Source: Dyella japonica DSM 16301 (lineage in GTDB: Bacteria; Pseudomonadota; Gammaproteobacteria; Xanthomonadales; Rhodanobacteraceae). From it: a stretch of DNA of 64,000 nt. Position 1 is the first letter of the stretch, and each line of letters opens with the position of its first letter. A program made the translations under genes and the position numbers. The notes under the pieces are model-generated. The model was not told the DNA's origin. It was given only the letters and a program-made list of their open reading frames with translations, and made no database searches. Of this stretch, positions 45,128 through 53,866 are shown one piece after another. The stretch spans positions 64,490 through 128,489 of the forward strand of contig NZ_JPLA01000013.1 of the NCBI RefSeq assembly GCF_001010355.1, in the 5' to 3' direction.

Positions 45128-47074
45128 TCAGCTGGCGCTTGCCCGCCAGCGGTTGTAGGCAAAGCCGAGGGCAAGCATCAGCGCCACCGCCAGCTGCGCC
45201 AGCAGCGACTGCCAGGTCGGATAGACCCCGAGGACGTCGATGGAAGGCACCGGCGCCACGGTGACGGCGGTCCAGCCTGCTTCCTGCAGCGCCGCTACAC
45301 CATTGCCGGTCAGCACGATAGCGAGTAGTGCGATCACCAGCGAACTCAGCGAGAAGAACAGTCCCAGCGGCAGGCGCTGGCTGGTGCGCAGCAGGATCCA
45401 GGCGATCAGGCCGAGGATGATCGAGCCGACGACGATGCCCGCCAACAGCCACTGGCCCTGGCCTTCGTTCCACAGCGCCGTGTAGAACAGGATGGTTTCG
45501 AACACCTCGCGATAGACCGAGATGAAGGTCAGGCCGAACACGAACCACGCCGACTTTCGATCGAGCGCGGTCGCCATCTTCGCCTTCAGGTACGACTGCC
45601 AGCGGCCACCGATGCTCTTCTGGTGCATCCACAGTCCCACCGCCAGCAACACGCCGGCGGCAAACAGTGAGGACAAGCCTTCGGTCAGTTCGCGGCTGGC
45701 TCCACTGATCGAAATCGCATAGCTCGCTACCGCCCACGTGGCGGCACCTGCCAGCAGCGCAAGGATCCAGCCAGCGTGTACATAACGCGTCGCGTCGTGG
45801 CGGTCCGCCTTGCGCAGGAAGGCGAGCAAGGCGACCACCACGAGCAAAGCTTCCAAACCTTCACGCACAAGAATGGTGAGTGCACCGATGAAGGTCGTCG
45901 TCGGACTGGCAGCACCAGCGGCAAGCAGCAGCTGCGCCTGGGCCAGCAACTGATCGACGTCGTGCGACTGCGTGGCGACGGCATCGCCGGCCGCAGGCTG
46001 CGAGAGCGCGGTGCGATACGCGCCCATCGCCGTTTCGATGCGTGCGCGCAGGGCGGCATCGCGTGCATCGAGCTGCGCCTCCACCGGTTCGACACCGTCG
46101 AGATAGGCCGATAGCGCGAGCTGCCGTGCTTCTTCGGTCTTGCCCTTGCGGTAGGCGTCCACGCTATCCGCCACGCGCGTGCGGGCCAGCGGCAGGCCGG
46201 CCAGCGCTTCGTGCACGGCCTGCGGATGCGCACGCAGATAGCCGACCACGAGCCGCGCCTGGGTGACGCCGATGGTGTCAGCCAGACTGGAAACGCGTGC
46301 ACGGGCCAGTTCATTGGGCGATGCGATGGCGCCGCGGGCGCGCGCATCGCCATGCCAGGCCTGCTCGCCCTGGCTGGCCGCCTCGGGATAGGCCAGCGTG
46401 CCCACGTAGTAGGCCAGCGACCAGCGCTCATCGCTGGAAAGCGTCTGCGCATAGCTGGCCATCGGCGTGCCGGCGACGCCCTGGGTGATCACTTCGTAGA
46501 GCGACAATGCACTGCGCTGATCGGCGCGCGCCGCGTTGGTGAAATCGATCGGGCGCGGCGAAAGCTGCAAGCCGGCGGGGCCATCACCATGTCCGGTGGC
46601 GCCATGACAAAGCGCGCATTGCGCCTGGTAGACGGCAGCGCCGTGCGCGAGGTCCGGTGCCTTGCTCGGGGCGGTGGGAATCGGATAGGCCTGCAGCAGG
46701 CCATCGGTCAGCGCGTGCGCCGCGCGCGCGACGTCGGCCTCCGATGCTTTCGCATCGATCAGCGCCACCAGGGTGTCGGCCTGCTCGCGCAACGCGGGCG
46801 TGGCGGGCGATGTCGGCAAAGCCTGCACGCGATTGCGCGCATGGCGGGCAAACTCGCGCATCTCGTCGTATTCGGACGCGCTCACCACTTCGCCATGCTT
46901 GACCGCGCCCGCATAGTCGGCGGCGAGGTAATCAAGCATCTGCCAGGTCTGCGGCACGCTCGCTGCGGGATCGTCCGGCGCGGATTGCGCGTGCACCGGC
47001 GCGCTGGCCAGTGCCAACGCGAGGATCAGGGCGGGGAGGGTGCGCAGCACTTCACAAATGCGATTGATTCTCAT
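45128..47074 (-). CDS. Cytochrome c - FTR1 iron permease fusion protein
   Basis: A 648-residue protein. A signal peptide (1-29, ends PVHAQ) precedes a periplasmic part with one haem site CALCH (153-157) inside a cytochrome c domain; a helical region (about 270-390) follows, then seven hydrophobic helices of the FTR1 type. The two iron motifs are REGLE (404-408) and REVFE (522-526); the second deviates slightly from RExxE but keeps both acids. It likely oxidises and takes up Fe(II). It ends convergently with fdxA. Start ATG at 47074; cannot be further checked by ribosome site. Confidence 0.88.
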   Translation of the reverse strand: MRINRICEVLRTLPALILALALASAPVHAQSAPDDPAASVPQTWQMLDYLAADYAGAVKHGEVVSASEYDEMREFARHARNRVQALPTSPATPALREQADTLVALIDAKASEADVARAAHALTDGLLQAYPIPTAPSKAPDLAHGAAVYQAQCALCHGATGHGDGPAGLQLSPRPIDFTNAARADQRSALSLYEVITQGVAGTPMASYAQTLSSDERWSLAYYVGTLAYPEAASQGEQAWHGDARARGAIASPNELARARVSSLADTIGVTQARLVVGYLRAHPQAVHEALAGLPLARTRVADSVDAYRKGKTEEARQLALSAYLDGVEPVEAQLDARDAALRARIETAMGAYRTALSQPAAGDAVATQSHDVDQLLAQAQLLLAAGAASPTTTFIGALTILVREGLEALLVVVALLAFLRKADRHDATRYVHAGWILALLAGAATWAVASYAISISGASRELTEGLSSLFAAGVLLAVGLWMHQKSIGGRWQSYLKAKMATALDRKSAWFVFGLTFISVYREVFETILFYTALWNEGQGQWLLAGIVVGSIILGLIAWILLRTSQRLPLGLFFSLSSLVIALLAIVLTGNGVAALQEAGWTAVTVAPVPSIDVLGVYPTWQSLLAQLAVALMLALGFAYNRWRASAS

Positions 47075-47142
47075 CTGTGAAGTGTACTCCCATCATCGGG
47101 CTTGCGTCGTCCGGGCAGGCGGACGCAGCGTTCGATGCATCG

Positions 47143-47562
47143 TCACGATGCGATATGCAGGGGACCGAGTACGCGCGAGGGATGATCGATGTTCAGGCGG
47201 CCGTGGCCGATGCCCATGCTCAGGCCCTGCGCCACGCGCTCGGCGGTGCCGATGAAGAGCTCCGCCGCCGATGCGTCGAACACCTCGCGTGCCGTTTCAC
47301 GCCAAAGGGCCAGCCAGCGATGGAACAGTTGTTGCCCAAAGGCGGGCAGGGCGCGGTGCACGCCCATCGGATTGCCGTGATAACGGCCCGAGCGCAACAC
47401 GATGGACGACCAGAAATCGCGCAGGACTTGCTTGTGGGTGATCCAGTCGTGGATGGCCGCGTTGAACACGGGGCCCAGTTCCTCGTCCGCGCGCACCTTG
47501 TCGTAGAAGCGATCGACCAGGGTGGCAATGCCGATCTCGTTTGCTGCAGGAAAAAGCGCCAT
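47143..47562 (-). CDS. Group III truncated haemoglobin
   Basis: A 139-residue 2-over-2 globin of the group III type: VDRFYDKVRADEELGPVFN, FWSSIVLRSGRYHGNPMGVHR and the proximal histidine near H81 in LFHRWLALWRET. These globins bind O2 and NO and are often made under nitrosative or low-oxygen stress. It follows nnrS by 24 bases on the same strand, which supports an NO-detoxifying role. Confidence 0.92.
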   Translation of the reverse strand: MALFPAANEIGIATLVDRFYDKVRADEELGPVFNAAIHDWITHKQVLRDFWSSIVLRSGRYHGNPMGVHRALPAFGQQLFHRWLALWRETAREVFDASAAELFIGTAERVAQGLSMGIGHGRLNIDHPSRVLGPLHIAS

Positions 47563-47586
47563 AGCGTGCTGTCTTTGGTAGGCGTG

Positions 47587-48822
47587 TCAGCCGGGTGCGC
47601 CGTCACGTCGAGGGGTGAGATAGATCCATAGCGACCGCGCCACCCAGGGCGCCATCGCCAGCAGCCAGAGCGAGGCCGCCGCGATATACCAGGGCCATGG
47701 CTGCAAGGTGGCCTCGGCGATCACGCGTATCAAGGCCACCAGCTGCATGCCGACGAAGGCGATCCACGGGATCGGGCCCATCGCCAGCGGACGCCCGGAG
47801 TGACCGTGGGTGACGCGCGTCACCATGGCCACCAGCATGGAGCTGAAGAATCCGATGGTCAGTGCATGCAGCGGCGCCAGTGCACGGGAATTCACACCGG
47901 TGACCAACACATGGATGCTGTCCGCGGTGTACAGCCCGAATGACAACGGCAGCCACGCCAGTGCGACATAAAGCACCAGCAACAAGCCTGGCCGCTTGGC
48001 CTTCCACGGCTGCCAGGCCAGCCACTGCCACAACAGCAGCGCGGTCATCGGCGCATCCGCCAGCCAGCGCCAGCCGGAGGCATCGAACAGATCGAAGCCC
48101 ACATGGGTGAGGCCCAATAGCCAGACGGCGAGCAGCGACCAGGTCGGACGCACCACGCGATAGTCCGGCACCACGTTGCCGGTGAAGAACGGCACCATGC
48201 GGTGCGCCACCGTGAAGTAAGTCGGCAACAGGAAGCCAAACGTGCCGATGCGATGGGCTGCCGGTATCCAGCTCGGTGGTGCGCCCAGACTCGCGCAAAG
48301 CACGAGGCCCAGGCCGATCGCGCCAAACGCCAAAGCACAGCAGGCCGAGCGTGCCCACACGTCGCGATAGCCATGTCGGCGCAAGCGGTCGCCCAGGTTC
48401 CATAACGCGATGAGCCAGCCCAGCAGCATCGCACCCAGGCCCCATGGCAGCGCCCGCGGCACGCCGAGGGCTGCAGCGAGTACGAGCACGGCCCCTCCCA
48501 GCATCAGGCCGAACACCATGGCGTAGACCCGGCGCGCGATGACTTGGACGTTCATCCATCGCGGAAACACGGTGAGCAGGAAGCCCATCACGAAGGGCGC
48601 CAGGGTGGCGTATTGCATCAGCACGCCGTGCGTCCATCCCACCGGCAGCGGTTGCGCCGGCAGCTGCCAGCCCCGCCAAGCCGCCAGCAAGACCCATAAC
48701 CACCACAGCATGCCGGCGGCGAGCAGGCTGGCGCCGACGAAGAACATGGCGCGATGGGGCGCGGCCAGCAGGGTTGGCAGGGTGATGCGATCAGAGGGAG
48801 CGGAGCGGGTGTCGGAGGGCAT
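47587..48822 (-). CDS. nnrS: NnrS family membrane protein (NO-stress, haem-copper)
   Basis: A 411-residue protein with about twelve membrane helices, of the NnrS family. Family marks are PHRAMFFVGA, WTHGVLMQY, FLLTVFPRWM, FFTGNVVPDYRV and the HALTIGFFSSMLVAMVTRVTHGHSGRPL segment. NnrS proteins protect against NO by limiting iron-NO complex formation. Co-transcribed with the truncated haemoglobin. A degenerate FNR/Dnr-like box lies 61 bases before the ATG. Confidence 0.93.
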   Translation of the reverse strand: MPSDTRSAPSDRITLPTLLAAPHRAMFFVGASLLAAGMLWWLWVLLAAWRGWQLPAQPLPVGWTHGVLMQYATLAPFVMGFLLTVFPRWMNVQVIARRVYAMVFGLMLGGAVLVLAAALGVPRALPWGLGAMLLGWLIALWNLGDRLRRHGYRDVWARSACCALAFGAIGLGLVLCASLGAPPSWIPAAHRIGTFGFLLPTYFTVAHRMVPFFTGNVVPDYRVVRPTWSLLAVWLLGLTHVGFDLFDASGWRWLADAPMTALLLWQWLAWQPWKAKRPGLLLVLYVALAWLPLSFGLYTADSIHVLVTGVNSRALAPLHALTIGFFSSMLVAMVTRVTHGHSGRPLAMGPIPWIAFVGMQLVALIRVIAEATLQPWPWYIAAASLWLLAMAPWVARSLWIYLTPRRDGAPG

Positions 48823-49120
48823 GCTGGGGATTCGCGCGATGCGCAGGGGCTCCAGTGTCGCGACAGGCAGGCTCAGGGCGCTCTGATCTGGGTCAGAAAT
48901 GGGGTTTCCGTCGATCCATTGGCTTCCGTGGCGGGCCGCCGGGCAAGTGGGATCTGCCAGCGCCTGGCGGGGACCGCGAATGAGGCGGCATGTTGCAGTC
49001 TTGTAGCAAGGATGCCGGTGATGGCCTCCGCCTGGAACAGGCGCGGACGCCTTTGGCTTATGGACGTCCGTTTGCTGCAGGCGCTTGTGCTACTGTCGGC
49101 CCAGAGGCGAGGGGGCCACC
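48823..49120. other. Divergent control region between nnrS and the second FNR-type gene
   Basis: The 298 bases hold a degenerate FNR-type box (48883-48896) on the nnrS side. The rest shows no gene or clear promoter by eye. Confidence 0.5.
48883..48896 (-). promoter_or_regulatory. Degenerate FNR/Dnr-like box upstream of nnrS
   Basis: CTGAT-CTGG-GTCAG keeps the symmetry and N4 spacing of TTGAT-N4-ATCAA, but the outer base of each half is changed. It lies 61 bases before the nnrS ATG, the same distance as the ccoN box. Confidence 0.45.
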
Positions 49121-49987
49121 ATGCGCAGGCTTTCCCAGTACGGACATCCCAAGGCGTCCGGCGAAACCGTTGAAGTCGACGACGGCTCGGCCACGATGCC
49201 TCGCGAAACGGGACACGCGCCAGCATCAAGGCGGGCCAGGCGCGAACGACCTCGAAGCCAGCGGCGGTCCGCGGCGCCTGATCAGTTGCCGCCCTGCGTG
49301 GGCTGTGACTTTGCCGGCCAGTGCCTGCTTGCGCTTGGACACCACGATGCTGAAGCCGGATCGCATCATGAGGTGGTGCGGCGGACGTGGTCCTGTGCGG
49401 CAGGCGATGTGGTGATCCGGCGCGGCGATGCCTTGCGCGAGGTCCATGTGGTCCGCACGGGCGGCGTCAAGGTGTTCGTGGTGGCCAGCGATGGGCGCGA
49501 ACAGGTGCTGGGCTTTCATCTGCCAGGCGAACTGGTGGGGCTTGCCGCGATCCATCTGGGCAGCCATCCCGGCGACGTGGTGGCGTTGGAGTCGACGCAG
49601 TTCTGCGGGCTGTCCTTCGAGGATGTGCTGAACGTGTCATCGCACGAGCCGCGGGTACAGCAGCAACTGCTGCGCCTGATGAGTGGCGAGCTGGGCAGGG
49701 CGAGCCAGCTGGCCGGCGACCTCAATGCCGAGGAGCGTGTGGCCTCCTTTCTGCTCGACCTGCAACGACGCGGCTCACATCATCGGAACAACGACCGCCC
49801 GCTGCGCCTGACCATGTCGCGCACCGACATGGCCAACTACCTGCGCCTCGCCGCCGAAACGGTCAGTCGCGTGTTCAGCCGATTCCGCGCCCGAGGCTGG
49901 CTCGATGTGACGGGGCGCAACGTGCGCCTGCTCGATGCCGAAGCGCTGCATCGCGTCTGCCGAAACTCGCCCGGGGCGGGTTCCTGA
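49121..49987 (+). CDS. FNR-type regulator (Crp/Fnr family), copy 2
   Basis: A 288-residue Crp/Fnr protein. Cysteines C59, C62 and C68 in CVGCDFAGQC and C162 (STQFCGLSF) match the four FNR cluster ligands, so it probably senses oxygen or NO by an Fe-S cluster. The recognition helix LAAETVSRVFSRF is nearly the same as in copy 1, so both should read similar boxes. It has a longer basic N-terminal tail. GAGGGGG precedes ATG 49121; ATG 49196 is an alternative. It is divergent from nnrS. Confidence 0.86.
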   Translation: MRRLSQYGHPKASGETVEVDDGSATMPRETGHAPASRRARRERPRSQRRSAAPDQLPPCVGCDFAGQCLLALGHHDAEAGSHHEVVRRTWSCAAGDVVIRRGDALREVHVVRTGGVKVFVVASDGREQVLGFHLPGELVGLAAIHLGSHPGDVVALESTQFCGLSFEDVLNVSSHEPRVQQQLLRLMSGELGRASQLAGDLNAEERVASFLLDLQRRGSHHRNNDRPLRLTMSRTDMANYLRLAAETVSRVFSRFRARGWLDVTGRNVRLLDAEALHRVCRNSPGAGS

Positions 49988-50080
49988 GTTTCACGCAGGG
50001 TGTGGTGTCCCAGTGACTTCAAGCACGGGTGTGCCGTGGCTGGCCCGGCGCATGCTTGGTGCGGTTACTGGAGGATCACC

Positions 50081-50824
50081 ATGTTCAAGCGATCGCTCGT
50101 CGTTGGAATGCTTGCCGGTGCGGCGTTGGTGGCGGTACTGCCGGGTCATGCGGCCGAGGCGCCGTCCGCCTTGCGCGACGAACTCGTGCGTACCACGCAG
50201 CTGTTGATGGATGCGCTCCCCACGGGCGACAAGGCCATCTGGGAGAAGGCGGTCACCGACGATGCGGTGATGATCGATGAGTTTGGCCGTGTTGCCAGCA
50301 AGGCTGAAACCATCGCCTCATTGCGCCCATTTCCTGCCGGCATTACCGGCAGCATGGAGATGCTCGATCCGCACGCCTGGGTGCACGGCGACAGTGCGCT
50401 GCTGAGCGTGGAGCAGTACGAGCGCGAAACGTATTTTGGACAGACGTTCGTGGTTCGCTACCGCGCCTTGCTGACCTTTGTGAAACAGTCGGGCGAGTGG
50501 AAGGTGGCAGGCTTCGAGGACGTGACCATTCCCACGGCGCCGCCGAAAATCGATGTGCCGGGTCTGGTCTTGAGCGATTACGCCGGCACCTATCGTTTCG
50601 CGCCCAATCGTGCCTGGACGGTTTCGGTGGACCATGGCGTGCTGGCCTATGTCACGCGCCCAGGCGGTCCCGTGAACACCCTGCAGCCCGTGGCCAAGGA
50701 TGTGTTCATGGGCACGGATGACGAGCGCAACCTGCTGGTCTTCCAGCGCGACGCCCACGGCAAGATCACCGCGCTGATCGAGCGGCGCAAGTTCAACGAT
50801 CTGCGGCTGAACAGAGAGGGTTGA
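50081..50824 (+). CDS. Secreted protein with SnoaL/DUF4440-like domain
   Basis: A 247-residue protein. A signal peptide (1-24, ends GHAAEA) is followed by an NTF2/SnoaL-type domain (about 30-150: LLMDALPTGDKAIWEKAVTDDAVMIDEFG, LLSVEQYERETYFGQTFVVRYRALLTFVK, quoted as two separate pieces) and a C-terminal beta domain (DYAGTYRFAPNRAWTVSVDHG) similar to the tails of some penicillin-binding relatives. Function unknown. GGAGG precedes ATG 50081. It ends in the REP-like palindrome. Confidence 0.75.
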   Translation: MFKRSLVVGMLAGAALVAVLPGHAAEAPSALRDELVRTTQLLMDALPTGDKAIWEKAVTDDAVMIDEFGRVASKAETIASLRPFPAGITGSMEMLDPHAWVHGDSALLSVEQYERETYFGQTFVVRYRALLTFVKQSGEWKVAGFEDVTIPTAPPKIDVPGLVLSDYAGTYRFAPNRAWTVSVDHGVLAYVTRPGGPVNTLQPVAKDVFMGTDDERNLLVFQRDAHGKITALIERRKFNDLRLNREG

Positions 50825-50862
50825 ACGCGATGCGTCGCGGATCGGGAGTTGCAGGCCCCTAT

Positions 50863-50946
50863 TTGTAGGAGCGCACCCTGTGCGCGACCCGCCGGCGAAG
50901 CGGCACATCCAGGCGCCGCGGTCGCGCACAGGGTGCGCTCCTACAA
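50863..50946. repeat. REP-like inverted pair with 27-base perfect arms
   Basis: Arms at 50863-50889 and 50920-50946 are exact reverse complements (TTGTAGGAGCGCACC...; ...GGTGCGCTCCTACAA) around a 30-base loop. A third copy of the arm lies at 20987-21013. Between convergent stops (SnoaL-like protein and HD protein), it can also act as a bidirectional terminator. Confidence 0.85.
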
Positions 50947-50955
50947 GGCTTGATC

Positions 50956-51594
50956 TCAGCCCGGCCACGCCGAATCAAGGATCACGCTGCAGAAATTGCC
51001 GCGGTGGAAATGCGGCTCCTTCAGGGCCATCACATCGGCTTTGACATTGCCGAAGGTCGTTTCGGGCTTGCGGCGTATGCCTTGGTAGAACGCCTCGATA
51101 ATGTCCTGCTTGAACTGCGGGCTGCGCGGATGGGCTTCCACCACGGTGGCGCGATCGCCGTCGGTGACGTTGGGGAAGCCCAGGCCCAGTACGTCCATTT
51201 CCACGCCGGCAGTCAGCAGCGCGATTTCAGGCCGCATGAATTCGGGTATCCCTGGCGTGGTGTGCAACGCAATCGAGGTCCACACCAGTTCGATGCTCTG
51301 CTGTGCAATGCCATGACGACGCAGGAAGTCCGCCGCCGCGTTGGCGCCGTCCACTTCGAAGCGTCGGTCCGCGCTGCTGTGCGCGGGCATCAGTCCCATG
51401 TCGTGGAACATCGCCCCGATGTAGAGCAGTTCGGCATCGAAGCTGAGCTGCTTCCGGCGGCCGGTGAGAGCGCCGAACAGGAACACGCGGCGCGAGTGGT
51501 GGTACAGCAGATCGGTTTCGGTGTCGCGCACCAGGTCGGTGACTTCCCGGGCGAGCTGGCTGTCCGGTATGGCAATGCCTGCAATGGCGGTCAT
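50956..51594 (-). CDS. HD-domain metal-dependent phosphohydrolase-like protein
   Basis: A 212-residue HD-superfamily protein. Metal ligands are YHHSRRVF (His near 32-33), FHDMG (His-Asp 64-65) and ALHTTPGIPE (His near 111), in the usual HD order. It resembles the cyanamide-hydratase-like/ small HD hydrolases rather than c-di-GMP HD-GYP enzymes. Substrate unknown. ATG at 51594 was preferred; the frame is open far upstream but that part has no similarity. It is divergent from the GlxA-type regulator, its probable controller. Confidence 0.8.
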   Translation of the reverse strand: MTAIAGIAIPDSQLAREVTDLVRDTETDLLYHHSRRVFLFGALTGRRKQLSFDAELLYIGAMFHDMGLMPAHSSADRRFEVDGANAAADFLRRHGIAQQSIELVWTSIALHTTPGIPEFMRPEIALLTAGVEMDVLGLGFPNVTDGDRATVVEAHPRSPQFKQDIIEAFYQGIRRKPETTFGNVKADVMALKEPHFHRGNFCSVILDSAWPG

Positions 51595-51732
51595 GATGGA
51601 TGCTCCGTGGTGGCCGGCATACGGCATGCCGCCCTCGCAGCTATTGGAGCGCCGAAATGGCCCGTCTTGATTTGACTCAAAGTAGCAAATAATGCCATTT
51701 TGTCGCCAGGACGGACGCGTGTCGGAGGCGCC

Positions 51733-52707
51733 ATGATCCGCACCATCGCCATCCTGGCCTTTCCCGGCGTGCAGCTGCTGGACGTGTCCGGTCCGCTGGA
51801 CGTGTTTGCCGAAGCGAATCGACGCTTGGGCAAGACGGTTTATCAGCCGCTGGTGGTGGGCACCTCCACCCGTGCGATCGAGAGTTCGTCCGGCGTGCGG
51901 CTGATGCCGGACCTGACCCTGCGCGATCCTCTCCCTCGCTTCGATACCGTGCTCGTGGCCGGCGCGCCCGGCATGGCCCATGCGCCGGTTCATCTCAGTG
52001 CATTGGACTGGCTGCGGCGCGCCGCCAGGCGCAGTCGGCGCTATGGCTCCGTGTGCAATGGCGCGCTGGTGCTGGCGGCCAGCGGCCTGATCGACGGGCG
52101 TCGCATCACTACGCACTGGGGCGTGGTCGAGGTGATGCGCGAGCGTCACCCGCAGATCCAGGTTGAGCCCGATGCGCTCTATCTGCGCGATGGTCCGGTG
52201 TGCACCGCGGCGGGCGTGACAGCGGGCATGGATCTCGCGCTGGCCCTGGTCGAGGAAGACCTTGGCCGCGACGTGGCGATGCAGGTGGCCAGCGAGCTGG
52301 TGATGTTCTTCAAGCGTCCCGGTGGGCAATTGCAGTTCAGCCGGCATGGCGAAGCGGAGCTCGCGGGGCACGCGGCCATCCAGGAACTGCAGCGCTGGAT
52401 CGGCGCGCATCCCGGCGAAGATCACTCGGTGGCGGCGTTGGCGAAGCGTGCGGGTTTGAGTCCACGTCATTTCGCCCGCGTGTTCCATCAGGAAGTAGGC
52501 GTGCCGCCTGCCGAGTATGTGGAACAGGTGCGGGTGGAAGCGGCACGTCGATTGCTGGAACTGGGGCAGGAGCCGCCCAAGCGCGTGGCCGATATGTGCG
52601 GCTATGCGGATGCCAATGGCCTGCGTCGTGCCTTCATGCGCCAGCTGGGCGTCACGCCTGCGGACTATCGACGCATGCATCGGCCGGCTGTCGTCACTGA
52701 GCAATAA
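51733..52707 (+). CDS. GlxA-type transcriptional regulator (DJ-1/PfpI + AraC HTH)
   Basis: A 324-residue regulator. The N-terminal DJ-1/PfpI domain has IAILAFPGVQLLDVSGPLDVF and the nucleophile-elbow YGSVCNGALVLAASG; the C-terminal AraC domain (about 225-324) carries two HTH units, LAKRAGLSPRHFARVF and DMCGYADANGLRRAF. GGAGG sits before ATG 51733. The divergent HD gene, 138 bases away, is the likely target; the ligand is unknown. Confidence 0.9.
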   Translation: MIRTIAILAFPGVQLLDVSGPLDVFAEANRRLGKTVYQPLVVGTSTRAIESSSGVRLMPDLTLRDPLPRFDTVLVAGAPGMAHAPVHLSALDWLRRAARRSRRYGSVCNGALVLAASGLIDGRRITTHWGVVEVMRERHPQIQVEPDALYLRDGPVCTAAGVTAGMDLALALVEEDLGRDVAMQVASELVMFFKRPGGQLQFSRHGEAELAGHAAIQELQRWIGAHPGEDHSVAALAKRAGLSPRHFARVFHQEVGVPPAEYVEQVRVEAARRLLELGQEPPKRVADMCGYADANGLRRAFMRQLGVTPADYRRMHRPAVVTEQ

Positions 52708-52712
52708 TCGAC

Positions 52713-53768
52713 TCAGCGGCTGCGCGGGCGATATTTGAGAAAGCGCAGCGTGGCGCTTTCGAGCTTTCTCGATTGATGCGCCACCGATGCGGGCACCAGG
52801 CGATGCAGGCTGCCATCCTTCCATCCTTCGAACGCCTTGGGATGGATATACGAAGTGCGGCAGACCTTGGGCGTATTGCGCAGCGCATCGGCCACCTCGC
52901 GGACGACCAGGTTGATCGCCTCCTGCAACTCGCGCTCGCTGGCGTCGACCGGCGTGGGTGCCTCGGCAAGCAGGCCGATCGCCATCACCGTGCCGGCCCA
53001 GGTACGAAAATCCTTGGCGGTGAAGTCGCCGCCGCCGGCTTCGTGCAGATAGTCGTTGACCATGCCCGAGTCGACGGCATGGCGCTTGCCTTGATCGTCG
53101 ACGTATTGAAACAGTCGCTGCCCCGGCAACTGCTGGACGCGACGCAACAGGCGCGCCAGCCGTTTATTGCCGAGTGTCACGTCGCTTTGACGGCCGCTCT
53201 TGGCGGGGAAAATCAGGTGCAGCTTGCCTGCTTCGGTACGCAGGTGGCGCGAGCGCAACGTGGTGAGGCCGTAGCTGCCGTTGTCCGCGGCATAGGCTTC
53301 GTTGCCCACGCGGATCAGGGTTTCATCCAGCAGCCGCACCAGCAGCGCCAGCACCTTCTCCTTGGGCCAGCCGGGCAAGGCGAGATCGACACGAACACGC
53401 CGCCGGATACGCGGTAGCGCCGCCCCGAATTCGGCCATATGCGAAAACTTGCCGCCATCGCGCACGCGGCGCCAACGTGCGTGGTAGCGATACTGCTTGC
53501 GTCCCTTGGCATCGCGCCCGGTGGCCTGCAGATGGCCGCGTGGGTTGGCGCTGATCCAGACGTCGACATAGGCCGGCGGTATGGCGAGCAGGCGGATGCG
53601 ATCGAGCACGCGCGCCTGGGTGATGCGATGCCCGCGGGCGTCGAGATAGACAAAGCCCTTGCCCTGGCGTCGCCGGCGCAGGCCGGGTTCGTCGCCGCGC
53701 ATGTAGACCAGCCCTTCGGACGCGGCATCGCGTTCGGGGCGGCTGGCAGCCTGCTTGTTCACGGTCAT
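52713..53768 (-). CDS. topA_IB: DNA topoisomerase IB (eukaryotic-like)
   Basis: A 351-residue bacterial type IB topoisomerase, relaxing supercoils through a 3'-phosphotyrosine. Visible are an N-terminal domain (LLAIPPAYVDVWISANPRGHLQATG), LLDETLIRVGNEAYA, LRSRHL and KDFRTWAGT with catalytic arginines, and NTPKVCRTSYIHP with the nucleophile Tyr. It stands divergent from the GIY-YIG-like gene. The symbol is descriptive; bacterial homologues have no standard name. Confidence 0.92.
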   Translation of the reverse strand: MTVNKQAASRPERDAASEGLVYMRGDEPGLRRRRQGKGFVYLDARGHRITQARVLDRIRLLAIPPAYVDVWISANPRGHLQATGRDAKGRKQYRYHARWRRVRDGGKFSHMAEFGAALPRIRRRVRVDLALPGWPKEKVLALLVRLLDETLIRVGNEAYAADNGSYGLTTLRSRHLRTEAGKLHLIFPAKSGRQSDVTLGNKRLARLLRRVQQLPGQRLFQYVDDQGKRHAVDSGMVNDYLHEAGGGDFTAKDFRTWAGTVMAIGLLAEAPTPVDASERELQEAINLVVREVADALRNTPKVCRTSYIHPKAFEGWKDGSLHRLVPASVAHQSRKLESATLRFLKYRPRSR

Positions 53769-53866
53769 GTGTGGAGGCTTTCACGCGCGACGTGAATCGC
53801 CTGATTGGCTTTTGTGACCTTGGCATGGGCTCCGGTTGGGGCGCTGCCTGTGCAACCATCACCGGC

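Noticed and set aside
47060..47100. Fur box at the start of the FTR1 fusion gene
   Set aside because: TGAGAATCA resembles half a site, but the rest does not fit and it lies over the start codon.
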